60,972 nt of DNA from Segatella copri (GCF_009494395.1 NZ_VZCB01000080.1:1-60972); one strand, 5' to 3'. Counted from the stretch's first letter, positions 7,899-18,070 are shown. A program made the numbers and translations. Notes: generated by a model not told the origin, from the sequence alone.

Positions 7899-9080
7899 AT
7901 GTATAAGAGCATATATTTGAAGAAAGGTAAAGAGGAATCGCTCAAGAGATTTCATCCATGGATTTTCTCCGGTGCCATCCAGGCGATGGATGAAGGCATC
8001 GAGGAAGGAGAAATCGTTAGAGTGATTACACGTGGGGGTGATTTCATCGCCGTAGGTCATTATCAGATCGGTTCTATCGCCGTGCGCGTTCTTTCCTTCA
8101 AGGATGTAGAAATCAATGAGGAATTCTGGTGCTCACGCCTGGAGTCAGCGTATAAGATGCGAGTGGCTGTGGGTATCGCCGAGAATCCTGAGAACAATAC
8201 TTACCGTCTGGTGCATGGAGAAGGAGATAACCTGCCAGGACTCGTCATCGACTGCTACGGACCTACTGCCGTGATGCAGGCTCACAGCGTGGGCATGCAC
8301 GTATGCCGTATGGAAATAGCCAAGGCGCTGAAGAAGGTGATGGGAGACGAACTGCAGAACATCTACTACAAGAGCGAGACAACCCTGCCATACAAGGCTG
8401 ACCTCAGACAGGAGAACGGATTCATCCTGGGAGGTGATGCCGACGACGTGGCGGTAGAGAACGGACTGAAGTTCCATATCGACTGGCTGCGCGGTCAGAA
8501 GACCGGTTTCTTCGTAGACCAGCGCGAGAACCGTTCGCTGCTGGAGCATTATGCCAAGGGCAAGAGCGTGCTCAACATGTTCTGCTATACCGGCGGATTC
8601 TCAGTCTATGCCATGCGTGGTGATGCCAAGGCAGTCCATTCCGTAGACAGCAGTGCCAAGGCCATCGAACTGACCAATGAGAACATCGCCCTGAACTTTC
8701 CTGGCGATGCGCGTCATCAGGCTATCTGCGAGGATGCATTCAAGTATCTCGATGACCACGACCAGCAGTATGACCTCATCATCCTGGACCCACCAGCCTT
8801 TGCCAAGCACCGTGCAGCCCTGCATAATGCCCTGAAGGGATATACCCGTCTGAACGTGAAGGGACTGCAGCGCATCAAGAAGGGCGGCATCCTGTTTACA
8901 TTCAGCTGCTCGCAGGTGGTGACGAAGGACAATTTCCGCAATGCCGTCTTTACGGCAGCAGCCCAGGCTGGCAGAAAGGTGCGCATCCTGCACCAGCTGC
9001 ATCAGCCTGCCGACCATCCTATCAATATCTATCACCCGGAGGGTGAGTATCTGAAGGGACTGGTACTTTATGTGGAGTAA
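7899..9080 (+). CDS. rlmI: 23S rRNA (cytosine-C5) methyltransferase RlmI
   Basis: A 393-residue SAM-dependent RNA methyltransferase. The N-terminal PUA domain (residues 1-75) contains the typical FHPWIFSGAI. The EEHEE middle domain is followed by a Rossmann methyltransferase fold with the SAM loop VLNMFCYTGGFSVYA and catalytic-site motif LIILDPPAF. The family methylates C1962 of 23S rRNA (E. coli numbering). Full length for the family. Its last bases overlap an alternative start of the next gene. Confidence 0.93.
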   Translation: MYKSIYLKKGKEESLKRFHPWIFSGAIQAMDEGIEEGEIVRVITRGGDFIAVGHYQIGSIAVRVLSFKDVEINEEFWCSRLESAYKMRVAVGIAENPENNTYRLVHGEGDNLPGLVIDCYGPTAVMQAHSVGMHVCRMEIAKALKKVMGDELQNIYYKSETTLPYKADLRQENGFILGGDADDVAVENGLKFHIDWLRGQKTGFFVDQRENRSLLEHYAKGKSVLNMFCYTGGFSVYAMRGDAKAVHSVDSSAKAIELTNENIALNFPGDARHQAICEDAFKYLDDHDQQYDLIILDPPAFAKHRAALHNALKGYTRLNVKGLQRIKKGGILFTFSCSQVVTKDNFRNAVFTAAAQAGRKVRILHQLHQPADHPINIYHPEGEYLKGLVLYVE

Positions 9081-9093
9081 AAAACAGAAGATT

Positions 9094-10014
9094 ATGAAGA
9101 GATTATTATGGATCACGTTGGTGAGTGGCTTTATTTTTGGACTGTGCAGTTGCGGTGATTCCCAGCAGGAACGCCAGCGGCTGAGCAAGCTGGAACGTGC
9201 CCGTCTGGACAGTATCGACCGGGCTGCGCTCAAGGTGGGCGTGATGCCCACCCTGGACTGCCTTCCCGTATATCTAGCTTATGAAGACAGCCTCTTCCTC
9301 AAGCAGGGAGTGGATGTTCATCTGCGCTATTATACGGCACAGATGGACTGTGATACAGCCCTGATGAATGGCAGGGTAGAGGGTTCCATCACCGACCTGA
9401 TCCGAGGAGCCCGAATGGTAAGGAAGGGCACTCCGCTCACTTATCCTATCGCCACAGATACCTACTGGCAGCTGATTACGAACAAAAAAGCCCGTATTGC
9501 CGACTTGAAGCAGCTGAGCGATAAGATGATAGCCATGACACGCTATTCGGCTACCGACTATCTTGCCGACCTGGCAGTAGACAGCGGCAAGCCGAAATAT
9601 GACGTGTATCGTGTGCAGATAAACGATGTGAATCTTCGTCTCAAGATGCTTCTCAACAACGAGATGGATGCCATGCTCCTGCCGGAGCCTCAGGCAACCA
9701 GAGCCCGTATGGACAAGCATGTGGTATTGATGGATAGCCGCGACAAGAACCTGAACCTGGGTGCTTTTGCCTTCCGCGAGAAGGCGCTGAAGCAGCCGGG
9801 ACGCAAGCAACAGCTGCAGAAATTCATCCAGGCTTACAATATAGCTGTGGACAGCATCAACTCCAAGGGAGTGAAGCATTACTCCAAGCTTATCAGTAAG
9901 TACTGTCACGTAGATGAGAAAACAATTGGAAACTTGCCTAAAATAAAATACAACCATGCATTGGAACCTCGCCGTCGTGACCTTGAGGCTGCAGCTCGTG
10001 TGGCTAAACATTAA
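9094..10014 (+). CDS. Solute-binding-protein-like lipoprotein
   Basis: A 306-residue lipoprotein: signal peptide MKRLLWITL and lipobox GLCSC with Cys about residue 19. The mature part resembles NMT1/THI5 or SsuA-type periplasmic binding proteins: KVGVMPTLDCLPVYLAYEDSLF near the start and NNEMDAMLLPEPQATRA in the hinge region. No ABC permease or ATPase gene is adjacent, which is odd for this family, so it may be an orphan sensor or feed a distant transporter. The start at 9094 is preferred over 9070 because it gives a normal signal peptide and avoids overlap with rlmI. Confidence 0.7.
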   Translation: MKRLLWITLVSGFIFGLCSCGDSQQERQRLSKLERARLDSIDRAALKVGVMPTLDCLPVYLAYEDSLFLKQGVDVHLRYYTAQMDCDTALMNGRVEGSITDLIRGARMVRKGTPLTYPIATDTYWQLITNKKARIADLKQLSDKMIAMTRYSATDYLADLAVDSGKPKYDVYRVQINDVNLRLKMLLNNEMDAMLLPEPQATRARMDKHVVLMDSRDKNLNLGAFAFREKALKQPGRKQQLQKFIQAYNIAVDSINSKGVKHYSKLISKYCHVDEKTIGNLPKIKYNHALEPRRRDLEAAARVAKH

Positions 10015-10032
10015 TCTGTAAAATCAAGAAAA

Positions 10033-12489
10033 ATGGAAGAAAATGACATTAAAAAGTTGAGAAAGATACCTGGTTTTGAGAACCTCAAGTCTTTCCGTTT
10101 TCTGGTAGAGAAAATGTATACGGAACTCGAAGCCCAGCCAGAGAAGGAGACAAAGAAGGTGGCTCAGGTTCTGGGAGAGTCATTGCATGAGCTGGATGTA
10201 GTGGGGAAGCATGCCTTCTCGGCATCTCATCCGATAGACTTCAGTGATGTGTACAATATCTACGAGGATCTGTATACGACTGTTCAACAATTCCAATATG
10301 CGCTCTTGCTGAGTCATGATGCCACTCTTTTAGCCCTTTATAATAGAGGTAAGAAGCTGGGAATTCTCTGCGACCTGAAGGAGAAGCTGGTTTCTGCCTT
10401 GGCAGATGTGGCTATGCTCTCTCTTGACGAGGGAGGTTCGAAAAAGAAGAAGATAGATCAGATGATTGAGGCACAGAAACGTCTCAACGAGTTGCGCAAT
10501 GTCATCTTCTCTTATATCACAAGCTCATCTATGTGGGATGAAGATGAGGCGAAGGAGTATCAGGAACTGCTGAATTCCACAGCCGTCGATTCCGTCACAG
10601 CCCAGCTCATGGTGAGTGCCATAACCCTTTCCTGCCTCTACTTCTTTGACCGTAAGAAGTTCAAGTTCCTTTTCAAGCTGGCTAAGGAGAGCGAAGACAT
10701 GCAGGTACGTGTACGTGCATGGGTGGGCTGGGTCTTGTGTTCCAGTCAGGTTCCAGGCTTTATGGTAGAAGAGTGCGCCAAGGATATCGAGTCGCTGAAG
10801 GAGGATGAGGAAGGCAAGAAGCTGCTGCTCCTGATTTCCAAAATCCTGCTACGTTCACAGGATATGAAGGAGGATAGCGAAGCGATGATGAAGAACATGT
10901 TCCATAATATGGCGGACAAGTTAAGTCATGAAGATATTGACTGGGAGGGGAAATCAAGCTTCTCTTTTATCCAGAATGATGATGAGGAGGAGGATGAGCC
11001 GGAAGACGGTCGTGATGTCGACGAGACGGTGGAAATGCTGGAGGATGGTGCTGACATCTATTTCACGCAGTTTAGAGAAACCAAGAAACTGGGCTTCTTC
11101 CATTCCATGTACAACTGGTTCATGCCGTTCTATTTCGAGTCTCCACTTTATCTCTCCGTTCAGGAGATGGCGGGTGACAAGGAACGCAACCTGCATCTGC
11201 TGCTTGAGAATGGTACCGCCTGCGACAGCGACCGCTATAGTCTGCTTCTGATGCTCGAAAAAGAGAAAAAATCCTTTAACGAGGCGCTGGAGAACATGGC
11301 TCCTGATGAGGTGGCAGAACAGTATCTGAACTCGATGGATGAAGATGAAGCCGCAGGGTTAAATGAAGAGGAGAAAAAGTATTTGGAAAAGAAAAAATTA
11401 CATACTGCGGTGATCTATTACATCCTGGATCTTTCCCGTTTCTTCAACCTTGCTCCGATGCGCAAGGCGTATGACAATAGCATCAAGAGGGATGCTGAAG
11501 ACGAACTGTATACTACTCTTGCGCTGCCTATCTTTGAGGATGCTGCATTCGACGAGCTGCGTTACAAGATGGCGAGATATTGCTTCAAGCGTAATTATCA
11601 GAATTTCATCTTCGACCTGATGGGTAATCATTATCCTGACACAGTGGAGAGTCATTATCTGCTGGCATGGGCTGCTGTGAAATCCAAAGCTAAGGAGAAT
11701 GTTCTTCTGGCTTATCCTCATATTGATTATCTGATGAAGAATGAGCCCGGACAGTTTCAGCTGGTAGAAATGGCTGTGGACTTTTACGAGAAGGTTGCCT
11801 GCTACGAGAACGTGAGCGCCTATCAGAAAGCTGTGGACTGCCTGACTCATCTGATGGAAATCAAGAAAGATGACGAGAAGGCGCTCTTATGGTGTAAGAA
11901 ACGTCTGGCTAAGATCTATGTCTTGATGGAACGATATGAAGATGCCGTCAAGCTGTTTTACGAGATAACATATCTGGAGCCGGACAACCTGACTGCGGCT
12001 GCTAATCTGGCTGAAACACTTCTCTATATGGACGGTGACGATAAGAAAAACCTGGAAAAGATTGAGAAAATATTGAAGTCAGGAAAGGAAAAATTGATGA
12101 ATCTGAGAAGGGATAACTTTAAGTTGGACAGTTTTCCAGACGATCCAAAGGGAGGATTGGCAACTTTCTTCTCTGCCATGTCTGCTTGCTTAAATATGGA
12201 CTTCATGGTAGACTTTGAACTGTATAGAGTGGACGGCATGCTTTGGTGGGCTCGTGACGATCGGGAAAAGGCTATGAAGTCTTGGCAGAGAGCCTATGAA
12301 GCTAGAAGCATGGCTCATCAGGAGGGTCCGTTATTTGACGAAAAGCAGGGAAAATGGTTGTCTGCGCATGGAATAAATGAAAATATGCATATCTATTTGG
12401 AAGAATTGATGGCTCAAAAAATTCGTCAAAGTATGAAAAAAATGATGGATCAATTTAGACATGATGAAATGAACGATAATGGCGAATAA
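10033..12489 (+). CDS. Large TPR-repeat protein of unknown function
   Basis: An 818-residue soluble protein that I do not recognise beyond its architecture. It is almost all alpha helical, with an acidic low-complexity insert near residues 315-335 (DDEEEDEPEDGRDVDE) and TPR-like helical pairs in the second half (for example around residues 620-670, LAKIYVLMERYEDAVKLFYE and LAETLLYMDGDDKK). No signal peptide or membrane segment is seen. Its last 11 bases overlap the start of dnaB, so the two are translationally coupled. A scaffolding role near replication is possible but is inference from position only. Confidence 0.75.
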   Translation: MEENDIKKLRKIPGFENLKSFRFLVEKMYTELEAQPEKETKKVAQVLGESLHELDVVGKHAFSASHPIDFSDVYNIYEDLYTTVQQFQYALLLSHDATLLALYNRGKKLGILCDLKEKLVSALADVAMLSLDEGGSKKKKIDQMIEAQKRLNELRNVIFSYITSSSMWDEDEAKEYQELLNSTAVDSVTAQLMVSAITLSCLYFFDRKKFKFLFKLAKESEDMQVRVRAWVGWVLCSSQVPGFMVEECAKDIESLKEDEEGKKLLLLISKILLRSQDMKEDSEAMMKNMFHNMADKLSHEDIDWEGKSSFSFIQNDDEEEDEPEDGRDVDETVEMLEDGADIYFTQFRETKKLGFFHSMYNWFMPFYFESPLYLSVQEMAGDKERNLHLLLENGTACDSDRYSLLLMLEKEKKSFNEALENMAPDEVAEQYLNSMDEDEAAGLNEEEKKYLEKKKLHTAVIYYILDLSRFFNLAPMRKAYDNSIKRDAEDELYTTLALPIFEDAAFDELRYKMARYCFKRNYQNFIFDLMGNHYPDTVESHYLLAWAAVKSKAKENVLLAYPHIDYLMKNEPGQFQLVEMAVDFYEKVACYENVSAYQKAVDCLTHLMEIKKDDEKALLWCKKRLAKIYVLMERYEDAVKLFYEITYLEPDNLTAAANLAETLLYMDGDDKKNLEKIEKILKSGKEKLMNLRRDNFKLDSFPDDPKGGLATFFSAMSACLNMDFMVDFELYRVDGMLWWARDDREKAMKSWQRAYEARSMAHQEGPLFDEKQGKWLSAHGINENMHIYLEELMAQKIRQSMKKMMDQFRHDEMNDNGE

Positions 12490-13990
12490 TAATATAGGTA
12501 ACAATAAAAAGGGGCAGCAAGCTCCGATAGATAATAATTATGCGCATCTTCAGCCGCAGGCGATAGATGTGGAGAAAGTGGTGCTGGGTGCCCTCATGGT
12601 GGATTCGGACGCCTTCTCCATGGTATCCGAGGTGTTGAAACCCGATTCCTTCTATGAGCCTCGTCATCAGAAGATTTACCAGGCTATCCAGACCATGAAT
12701 ATGGAGGAGCGCCCGGTGGATGTCATGACACTCACTGATGAGCTGGCGAAGATGGGCGAACTGGACAGAATAGGCGGACCTGCCTATCTGATGGAGATTT
12801 CTTCCCAGGTGGCTTCGGCTGCCCATATCGAGTCGCATGCCAGAATCCTGGCGCAGAGATATCTGCAGAGACAGCTCATTCATTTTGCCGGTGGCATCGA
12901 GACCAAGGCGTTCGACATGAGCGTGGATGTGGATGAACTGATGCAGCAGGCAGAGGGTGAACTCTTCCAGATTTCGCAGAACAACATGAAGCAGGATTAT
13001 ACACAGATTGATCCGGTCATCAAGGATGCCGTGGATATCCTGCAGCGGGCTGCGCAGAACAAGGGAGGTTTGACTGGTATTCCTACCGGTTATCACGGTA
13101 TGGACGAGATGACTTCCGGATGGCAGGATTCCGACCTCGTCATCATCGCCGGACGTCCTGCCATGGGTAAGACTTCCTTCGCACTCAGCATTGCCAAGAA
13201 CGCGGCGGTGGATTATCATATTCCTATCGGATTCTTCTCCCTTGAAATGAACAACGTTCAGTTGGTGAACCGCCTTATCTCCAATGTATGTGAGATTTCC
13301 GGTAAGAAGATACTGAACGGTCAGCTCGATCCAAGCGAGTGGGAGAGACTGGATAAGAAAATCCGTGACCTGACGGGGGCACCTATTTATGTTGATGATA
13401 CGCCGGGTCTTTCGGTTTTCGAACTGCGTACCAAGGCTAGAAGACTGGTAAGAGAGAAGGGAGTGAAAATGATCATGATTGACTACCTGCAGCTGATGAA
13501 TGCCAACGGTATGAAGTTCGGTAGCCGTCAGGAAGAGGTTTCTACCATCTCACGTTCGCTCAAGGGACTTGCCAAGGAGCTGAATATCCCAGTCCTGGCT
13601 CTCTCACAGCTCTCACGTAACGTGGAGAACCGTGAAGGTCTCGAAGGAAAGCGACCTCAGTTGAGCGACCTCCGTGAATCCGGAGCCATCGAGCAGGATG
13701 CCGATATGGTACTCTTCGTTCACCGTCCGGAATACTATCACATCTATCAGGATGAAAAGGGAAACGACCTGCATGGCATGGCGCAGATCATCATCGCCAA
13801 GCACCGTAAGGGTGCTACGGGTGATGTGCTCCTGAACTTCCGTGGCGAGTTTACACGCTTCCAGGACCCTGAAACTTCGTTCGCTCCTATCCAGGAGGGT
13901 GGCGAAATCATGGGCTCCAAGATGAATGCCGGAGGTGACGACAGCCAGTTGCCGCCTCCTCCTGTTCCTAATGGTCCGTTGCCATTCTAG
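12479..13990 (+). CDS. dnaB: Replicative DNA helicase DnaB
   Basis: A 503-residue hexameric helicase that unwinds DNA at the replication fork. The N-terminal primase-interacting domain covers about residues 25-130 (PQAIDVEKVVLGALMVDSDA), followed by the linker and a RecA-like C-terminal motor with Walker A IIAGRPAMGKTSF, Walker B MIMIDYLQLM and the arginine-rich KHRKGATGDV finger region. No intein is present. The start overlaps the stop of the preceding TPR gene by 11 bp. The C-terminal tail is Pro/Gly rich. Confidence 0.97.
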   Translation: MANNNIGNNKKGQQAPIDNNYAHLQPQAIDVEKVVLGALMVDSDAFSMVSEVLKPDSFYEPRHQKIYQAIQTMNMEERPVDVMTLTDELAKMGELDRIGGPAYLMEISSQVASAAHIESHARILAQRYLQRQLIHFAGGIETKAFDMSVDVDELMQQAEGELFQISQNNMKQDYTQIDPVIKDAVDILQRAAQNKGGLTGIPTGYHGMDEMTSGWQDSDLVIIAGRPAMGKTSFALSIAKNAAVDYHIPIGFFSLEMNNVQLVNRLISNVCEISGKKILNGQLDPSEWERLDKKIRDLTGAPIYVDDTPGLSVFELRTKARRLVREKGVKMIMIDYLQLMNANGMKFGSRQEEVSTISRSLKGLAKELNIPVLALSQLSRNVENREGLEGKRPQLSDLRESGAIEQDADMVLFVHRPEYYHIYQDEKGNDLHGMAQIIIAKHRKGATGDVLLNFRGEFTRFQDPETSFAPIQEGGEIMGSKMNAGGDDSQLPPPPVPNGPLPF

Positions 13991-14125
13991 GTTTGGATTC
14001 GTAGCCATTCAGGTCTTTTTTGCTGCTTTTTACTGCATAAAGGCGCAATTTTAGCGCATTTTTGCGAGAAAAGTGCAGGAAGAATAGTAATTTGTTAGAT
14101 TTTCTATTAAAAAAGTTATAAATTG

Positions 14126-14157
14126 TTTGCGTATATCAAAGAAATATATTACCTTTG
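14126..14157 (+). promoter_or_regulatory. Promoter of the leucine operon
   Basis: TTTG (14126-14129), 20 bp, then TACCTTTG (14150-14157), a full match to the Bacteroidota consensus. It lies 36 bp before the leader peptide ATG and about 225 bp before leuA. Confidence 0.85.
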
Positions 14158-14193
14158 CAAGCGATAAAAATATAACATAAAAAATAGAAAGAT

Positions 14194-14280
14194 ATGAGAG
14201 CAATAGCGTTGAATATTACAAGCATTATTATTCGACTTCGACTACAGACTGTGGGCGGAAGTGATAAGGTGTGCGTATAG
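14194..14280 (+). CDS. Leader peptide of the leu operon attenuator
   Basis: A 28-codon frame in the leuA leader, too short for ordinary gene calling. It is rich in branched-chain residues: five Ile, three Leu and three Val. The central part reads SIIIRLRLQTV, with Leu codons CTT and CTA at 14236-14244 after three consecutive Ile codons. A pairing segment CGGAAGTG (14256-14263) lies within the last third of the frame, and the stop TAG is at 14278-14280. Ribosome stalling on Leu or Ile codons would leave the antiterminator free to form. It is followed by a strong terminator, the classic layout of amino-acid attenuation. Confidence 0.8.
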   Translation: MRAIALNITSIIIRLRLQTVGGSDKVCV

Positions 14281-14346
14281 TTCATCGGTTTGGATATATA
14301 AAGCCTTTCTACACTTCCGTATCTGGGAGTGAGAAAGGCTTTTTCT
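14256..14346 (+). promoter_or_regulatory. Attenuator: antiterminator and intrinsic terminator
   Basis: The terminator has arms AGCCTTTCT-A-CACTTCC (14302-14318) and GGGAGTG-AGAAAGGCT (14325-14340) with loop GTATCT, followed by TTTTCT. The segment CACTTCCG (14312-14319), part of the terminator's left arm, is exactly complementary to CGGAAGTG (14256-14263) inside the leader peptide frame. The two pairings exclude each other, so this is a mutually exclusive antiterminator/terminator pair. leuA starts 38 bp past the U run. Confidence 0.85.
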
Positions 14347-14383
14347 CATATTATAATATAGAGTATTAAAAATATAAAGAGAT

Positions 14384-15886
14384 ATGAGTGACAGATTATT
14401 TATTTTCGACACAACCCTTCGCGATGGCGAACAGGTTCCAGGATGCCAGTTGAATACAGTTGAGAAAATTCAGGTGGCTAAGGCGCTGGAGCAGTTGGGC
14501 GTTGATGTCATTGAGGCGGGCTTCCCTATTTCTAGCCCGGGCGACTTCAATTCGGTGGTGGAGATTTCCAAGGCTGTGACATGGCCTACCATCTGTGCGC
14601 TGACACGTGCAGTGGAGAAGGATATTGACTGTGCTGCCGAGGCGCTGCAGTATGCCAAGCACAAGAGAATCCATACGGGTATCGGTACCAGCGATAGCCA
14701 CATCAAATATAAGTTCAATTCCAACCGCGAAGAAATCATCGAGCGTGCCGTGGCTGCTGTCAAGTATGCCAAGAAGTACGTGGAAGATGTTGAGTTCTAC
14801 GCTGAGGATGCGGGGCGTACCGACAATGAGTATCTGGCTCGCGTGGTAGAGGCTGTCATCAAGGCGGGTGCTACCGTAGTCAACATTCCTGACACTACCG
14901 GTTACTGTCTGCCTGATGAGTATGGCGACAAGATCAAGTATCTGATGGAGCATGTGGATGGCATCGAGAAGGCATGCATCTCTACCCACTGTCACAACGA
15001 TCTCGGTATGGCTACTGCCAATACCCTGCAGGGTGTATTGAATGGTGCACGCCAGGTAGAGGTGACCATCAATGGTATCGGTGAGCGTGCGGGTAATACA
15101 TCGCTCGAGGAAATCGCCATGATTCTGAAGTGCCACAAGAACATCGATATTGATACCAATATCAATACTACCAAGATTGTTCCGATGTCCCGAATGGTGA
15201 GCAGTCTGATGAACATGCCTGTGCAGCCTAACAAGGCTATCGTGGGCCGCAATGCCTTCGCTCATTCTTCTGGTATCCACCAGGATGGCGTGCTGAAGAA
15301 TGTTCAGACTTACGAAATCATCGACCCTAAGGATGTGGGATTGGATGATAACGCTATCGTATTGACAGCCCGCTCTGGACGTGCTGCCTTGAAGTATCGC
15401 CTCCACGTGAACGGCGTGAACATTGAAGACGAGGAGAAGCTCGACAAGATCTACAAGAAATTCCTCCAGTTGGCTGACAAGAAGAAGGAGGTTACCGACG
15501 AGGATGTATTGATGCTCGCTGGTGCTGATTCTGCCGATAAGCATGGTGTACAGCTCGACTGGTTGCAGGTAACTACCGGCAAGGGCGTGAAGAGCGTGGC
15601 AAGCATCGGCTTGAATATCGCTGGTCAGAAGTTCGAGGCTGCATCATCCGGTAATGGTCCTGTGGATGCTGCCATCCGTGCCCTCAAGAAGGTCATCACC
15701 AAGGAGATGAACCTCAAGGAGTTCACTATCCAGGCAATCGACAAGGGTTCAGACGATGTGGGTAAGGTTCACATGCAGGTGGAGTACGATGGTCATGTAT
15801 ATTATGGCTTCGGTGCAGATACCGATATCGTAACCGCTTCCGTAGAGGCTTACATCGACTGTATCAACAAGTTCAAGGTAAGATAA
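14384..15886 (+). CDS. leuA: 2-isopropylmalate synthase
   Basis: A 500-residue enzyme that condenses acetyl-CoA with 2-oxoisovalerate, the first committed step of leucine synthesis. The TIM-barrel catalytic domain starts with [12 protein letters not shown] (residues 9-20) and contains the metal-binding [11 protein letters not shown]; the C-terminal LeuA dimer domain (about 370-500) is the site of leucine feedback inhibition. Length is typical for the long LeuA form. It is the first structural gene of the operon, directly behind the attenuator. Confidence 0.96.
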   Translation: MSDRLFIFDTTLRDGEQVPGCQLNTVEKIQVAKALEQLGVDVIEAGFPISSPGDFNSVVEISKAVTWPTICALTRAVEKDIDCAAEALQYAKHKRIHTGIGTSDSHIKYKFNSNREEIIERAVAAVKYAKKYVEDVEFYAEDAGRTDNEYLARVVEAVIKAGATVVNIPDTTGYCLPDEYGDKIKYLMEHVDGIEKACISTHCHNDLGMATANTLQGVLNGARQVEVTINGIGERAGNTSLEEIAMILKCHKNIDIDTNINTTKIVPMSRMVSSLMNMPVQPNKAIVGRNAFAHSSGIHQDGVLKNVQTYEIIDPKDVGLDDNAIVLTARSGRAALKYRLHVNGVNIEDEEKLDKIYKKFLQLADKKKEVTDEDVLMLAGADSADKHGVQLDWLQVTTGKGVKSVASIGLNIAGQKFEAASSGNGPVDAAIRALKKVITKEMNLKEFTIQAIDKGSDDVGKVHMQVEYDGHVYYGFGADTDIVTASVEAYIDCINKFKVR

Positions 15887-15920
15887 AAGTTCTGTAGCTT
15901 AAAAGTTCTGTAGCTAGAAT
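15887..15920 (+). repeat. Short tandem duplication between leuA and leuC
   Basis: AAAGTTCTGTAGCT occurs twice in a row right after the leuA stop. It has no visible role; the leuA-leuC gap is 85 bp. Confidence 0.6.
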
Positions 15921-15971
15921 GTTCTCGCCTTGTAATTAATCAATAATAAATAATAATTAATCAATAACATA

Positions 15972-17366
15972 ATGAATACATTATTCGACAAGATTTGGGA
16001 CAAGCACGTTGTCCAGATTGTTCCGGACGGTCCTACACAGCTTTACATCGACCGTCTCTACTGTCACGAAGTAACATCACCTCAGGCATTCGCTGGTATG
16101 CGAGCACGCGGACTCAAGATGTTCCGTCCAGACCAGATTTTCTGTATGCCTGACCACAATACACCAACCCACGATCAGGATAAGCCAATCGAGGATCCTA
16201 TCTCAAAGAAGCAGGTAGATACCTTGGCAAAGAACACCGCTGATTTCGGCGTAACTCACTTTGCCATGAACACCAAGGACAATGGTATCATCCACGTAGT
16301 AGGTCCTGAGAAGGGTCTTTCTCTTCCTGGTATGACCATCGTCTGCGGCGACTCTCATACTTCTACTCATGGTGCTATGGGTGCCGTAGCTTTCGGTATC
16401 GGTACTTCTGAGGTGGAGATGGTGATGGCTTCACAGTGTATTCTCCAGAGCAAGCCAAAGTCTATGCGTATCAGCATCAACGGCAAGCTCAGCAAGGGTG
16501 TTACCGCCAAGGATGTAGCTCTTTATCTGATGAGCCAGCTCACTACTTCGGGTGCTACCGGTTACTTCGTTGAGTACAGTGGCGATGTAGTGAAGGATAT
16601 GTCTATGGAAGGTCGTCTTACCCTCTGTAACCTCTCTATCGAGATGGGCGCCCGTGGTGGTTTCGTAGCTCCTGATGAGACCACATTCGAGTACATCAAG
16701 GGTCGTGAATATGCACCTAAGGGTGAAGAGTGGGACAAGGCTGTGGCTTACTGGAAGACCTTGAAGAGTGGCGATGACGCTGTATTCGACAAGGAGTTGA
16801 CTTTCGAGGCAAAAGATATCGAACCACGCATCACCTACGGTACCAATCCTGGTATGGGTATCGGTATCACTGAGAGCATCCCAACGCTCGATGAGATTCC
16901 TGAGGAAGAGCAGGCTGGTTTCAAGAAGAGCCTCAACTACATGGGCTTCCAGCCAGGCGAGAAACTCGAGGGTCATCCTATCGATTATGTATTCCTGGGA
17001 GCATGTACCAACGGTCGTATTGAAGACTTCCGTGCCTTCGCTTCATTGGTTAAAGGAAAGAAGAAGGCTGAGGGTGTAACTGCTTGGCTTGTACCAGGTT
17101 CTTGGTTGGTTGATAAACAAATACGTGAAGAGGGAATTGATAAGATTGTAGAGGCTGCCGGCTTCGAAATCCGTCAGCCAGGATGCTCTGCCTGCCTGGC
17201 AATGAACGATGATAAGATTCCTGCAGGCAAGTACTCTGTAAGTACATCCAACCGTAACTTCGAGGGTCGTCAGGGACCTGGTTCCCGCACTATCCTTGCC
17301 AGCCCATACGTAGCAGCAGCTGCCGCTATCACTGGTAAGATTACCGACCCAAGAGAGTTTATGTAA
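15972..17366 (+). CDS. leuC: 3-isopropylmalate dehydratase large subunit
   Basis: A 464-residue aconitase-family protein that, with LeuD, isomerises 2- to 3-isopropylmalate. The 4Fe-4S ligands are in GACTNGR and in GCSACLAMN; the substrate loop [13 protein letters not shown] is present. Full length for bacterial LeuC. It is cotranscribed between leuA and leuD. Confidence 0.97.
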   Translation: MNTLFDKIWDKHVVQIVPDGPTQLYIDRLYCHEVTSPQAFAGMRARGLKMFRPDQIFCMPDHNTPTHDQDKPIEDPISKKQVDTLAKNTADFGVTHFAMNTKDNGIIHVVGPEKGLSLPGMTIVCGDSHTSTHGAMGAVAFGIGTSEVEMVMASQCILQSKPKSMRISINGKLSKGVTAKDVALYLMSQLTTSGATGYFVEYSGDVVKDMSMEGRLTLCNLSIEMGARGGFVAPDETTFEYIKGREYAPKGEEWDKAVAYWKTLKSGDDAVFDKELTFEAKDIEPRITYGTNPGMGIGITESIPTLDEIPEEEQAGFKKSLNYMGFQPGEKLEGHPIDYVFLGACTNGRIEDFRAFASLVKGKKKAEGVTAWLVPGSWLVDKQIREEGIDKIVEAAGFEIRQPGCSACLAMNDDKIPAGKYSVSTSNRNFEGRQGPGSRTILASPYVAAAAAITGKITDPREFM

Positions 17367-17369
17367 ATA

Positions 17370-17400
17370 GTGATTAATGATTAGTGATTAGTGATTAGTT
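17370..17400 (+). repeat. Tandem GTGATTA repeats
   Basis: Three to four copies of a word close to TTAGTGATTA follow the leuC stop. This is a simple repeat of a kind often seen between genes in this phylum; it has no known role. Confidence 0.6.
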
Positions 17401-17477
17401 GGGCTTCGCCTTATAACTGTCAATCACGATCCAATCAAGTAAACACTAAACATTAAAAATTAAACATTACAACAACG

Positions 17478-18068
17478 ATGAAACAGAAATTCAATGTAAT
17501 TACATCAAGCTGCATTCCTCTTCCATTGGAGAATGTAGATACAGACCAGATCATCCCAGCCCGTTTCCTCAAGGCTATCGATAAAGAGGGTATGGGCGAC
17601 AACCTCTTCCGCGACTGGCGCTACAATGCCGACGGAACTCCAAAGCCAGACTTCGTGATGAATGACCCTTCTTACAGTGGTGTCATCCTCGTAGCTGGCA
17701 AGAACTTCGGTTCAGGTTCTTCCCGTGAGCACGCTGCCTGGGCCATCGCAGGCGCAGGCTTCCGTGTAGTCATCAGCTCTTTCTTTGCTGATATCCACAA
17801 GAACAACGAATTGAACAACCTCGTATTGCCTGTAGTAGTAAGCGAGGAATTCCTGAAGGAGCTCTTCGAGAGCATCGACAAGGATCACAAGACAGAGGTA
17901 AAGGTAGATCTTCCTAACCAGACAGTCACCAATCTTGCTACCGGCAAGAGCGAGCACTTCGAAATCAACGGCTACAAGAAGCACTGTCTGGAGAACGGTT
18001 TGGACGATGTGGATTTCCTCGTTCAGAACCGTGACAAGGTTGAGGCTTGGGAAGCTAAAAACAAGTAA
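17478..18068 (+). CDS. leuD: 3-isopropylmalate dehydratase small subunit
   Basis: A 196-residue swivel-domain subunit of isopropylmalate isomerase. The signature NFGSGSSREHAAWA binds the substrate carboxylate. It is separated by 2 bp from the next gene, so the two are surely cotranscribed. Confidence 0.96.
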   Translation: MKQKFNVITSSCIPLPLENVDTDQIIPARFLKAIDKEGMGDNLFRDWRYNADGTPKPDFVMNDPSYSGVILVAGKNFGSGSSREHAAWAIAGAGFRVVISSFFADIHKNNELNNLVLPVVVSEEFLKELFESIDKDHKTEVKVDLPNQTVTNLATGKSEHFEINGYKKHCLENGLDDVDFLVQNRDKVEAWEAKNK

Positions 18069-18070
18069 TT

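Noticed and set aside
14396..15544. Long minus-strand open frame (382 codons) opposite leuA
   Set aside because: It is antisense to a certain enzyme gene; its length follows from codon bias, and no domain is visible. The same holds for similar frames opposite glgB, leuC-leuD and uvrB.
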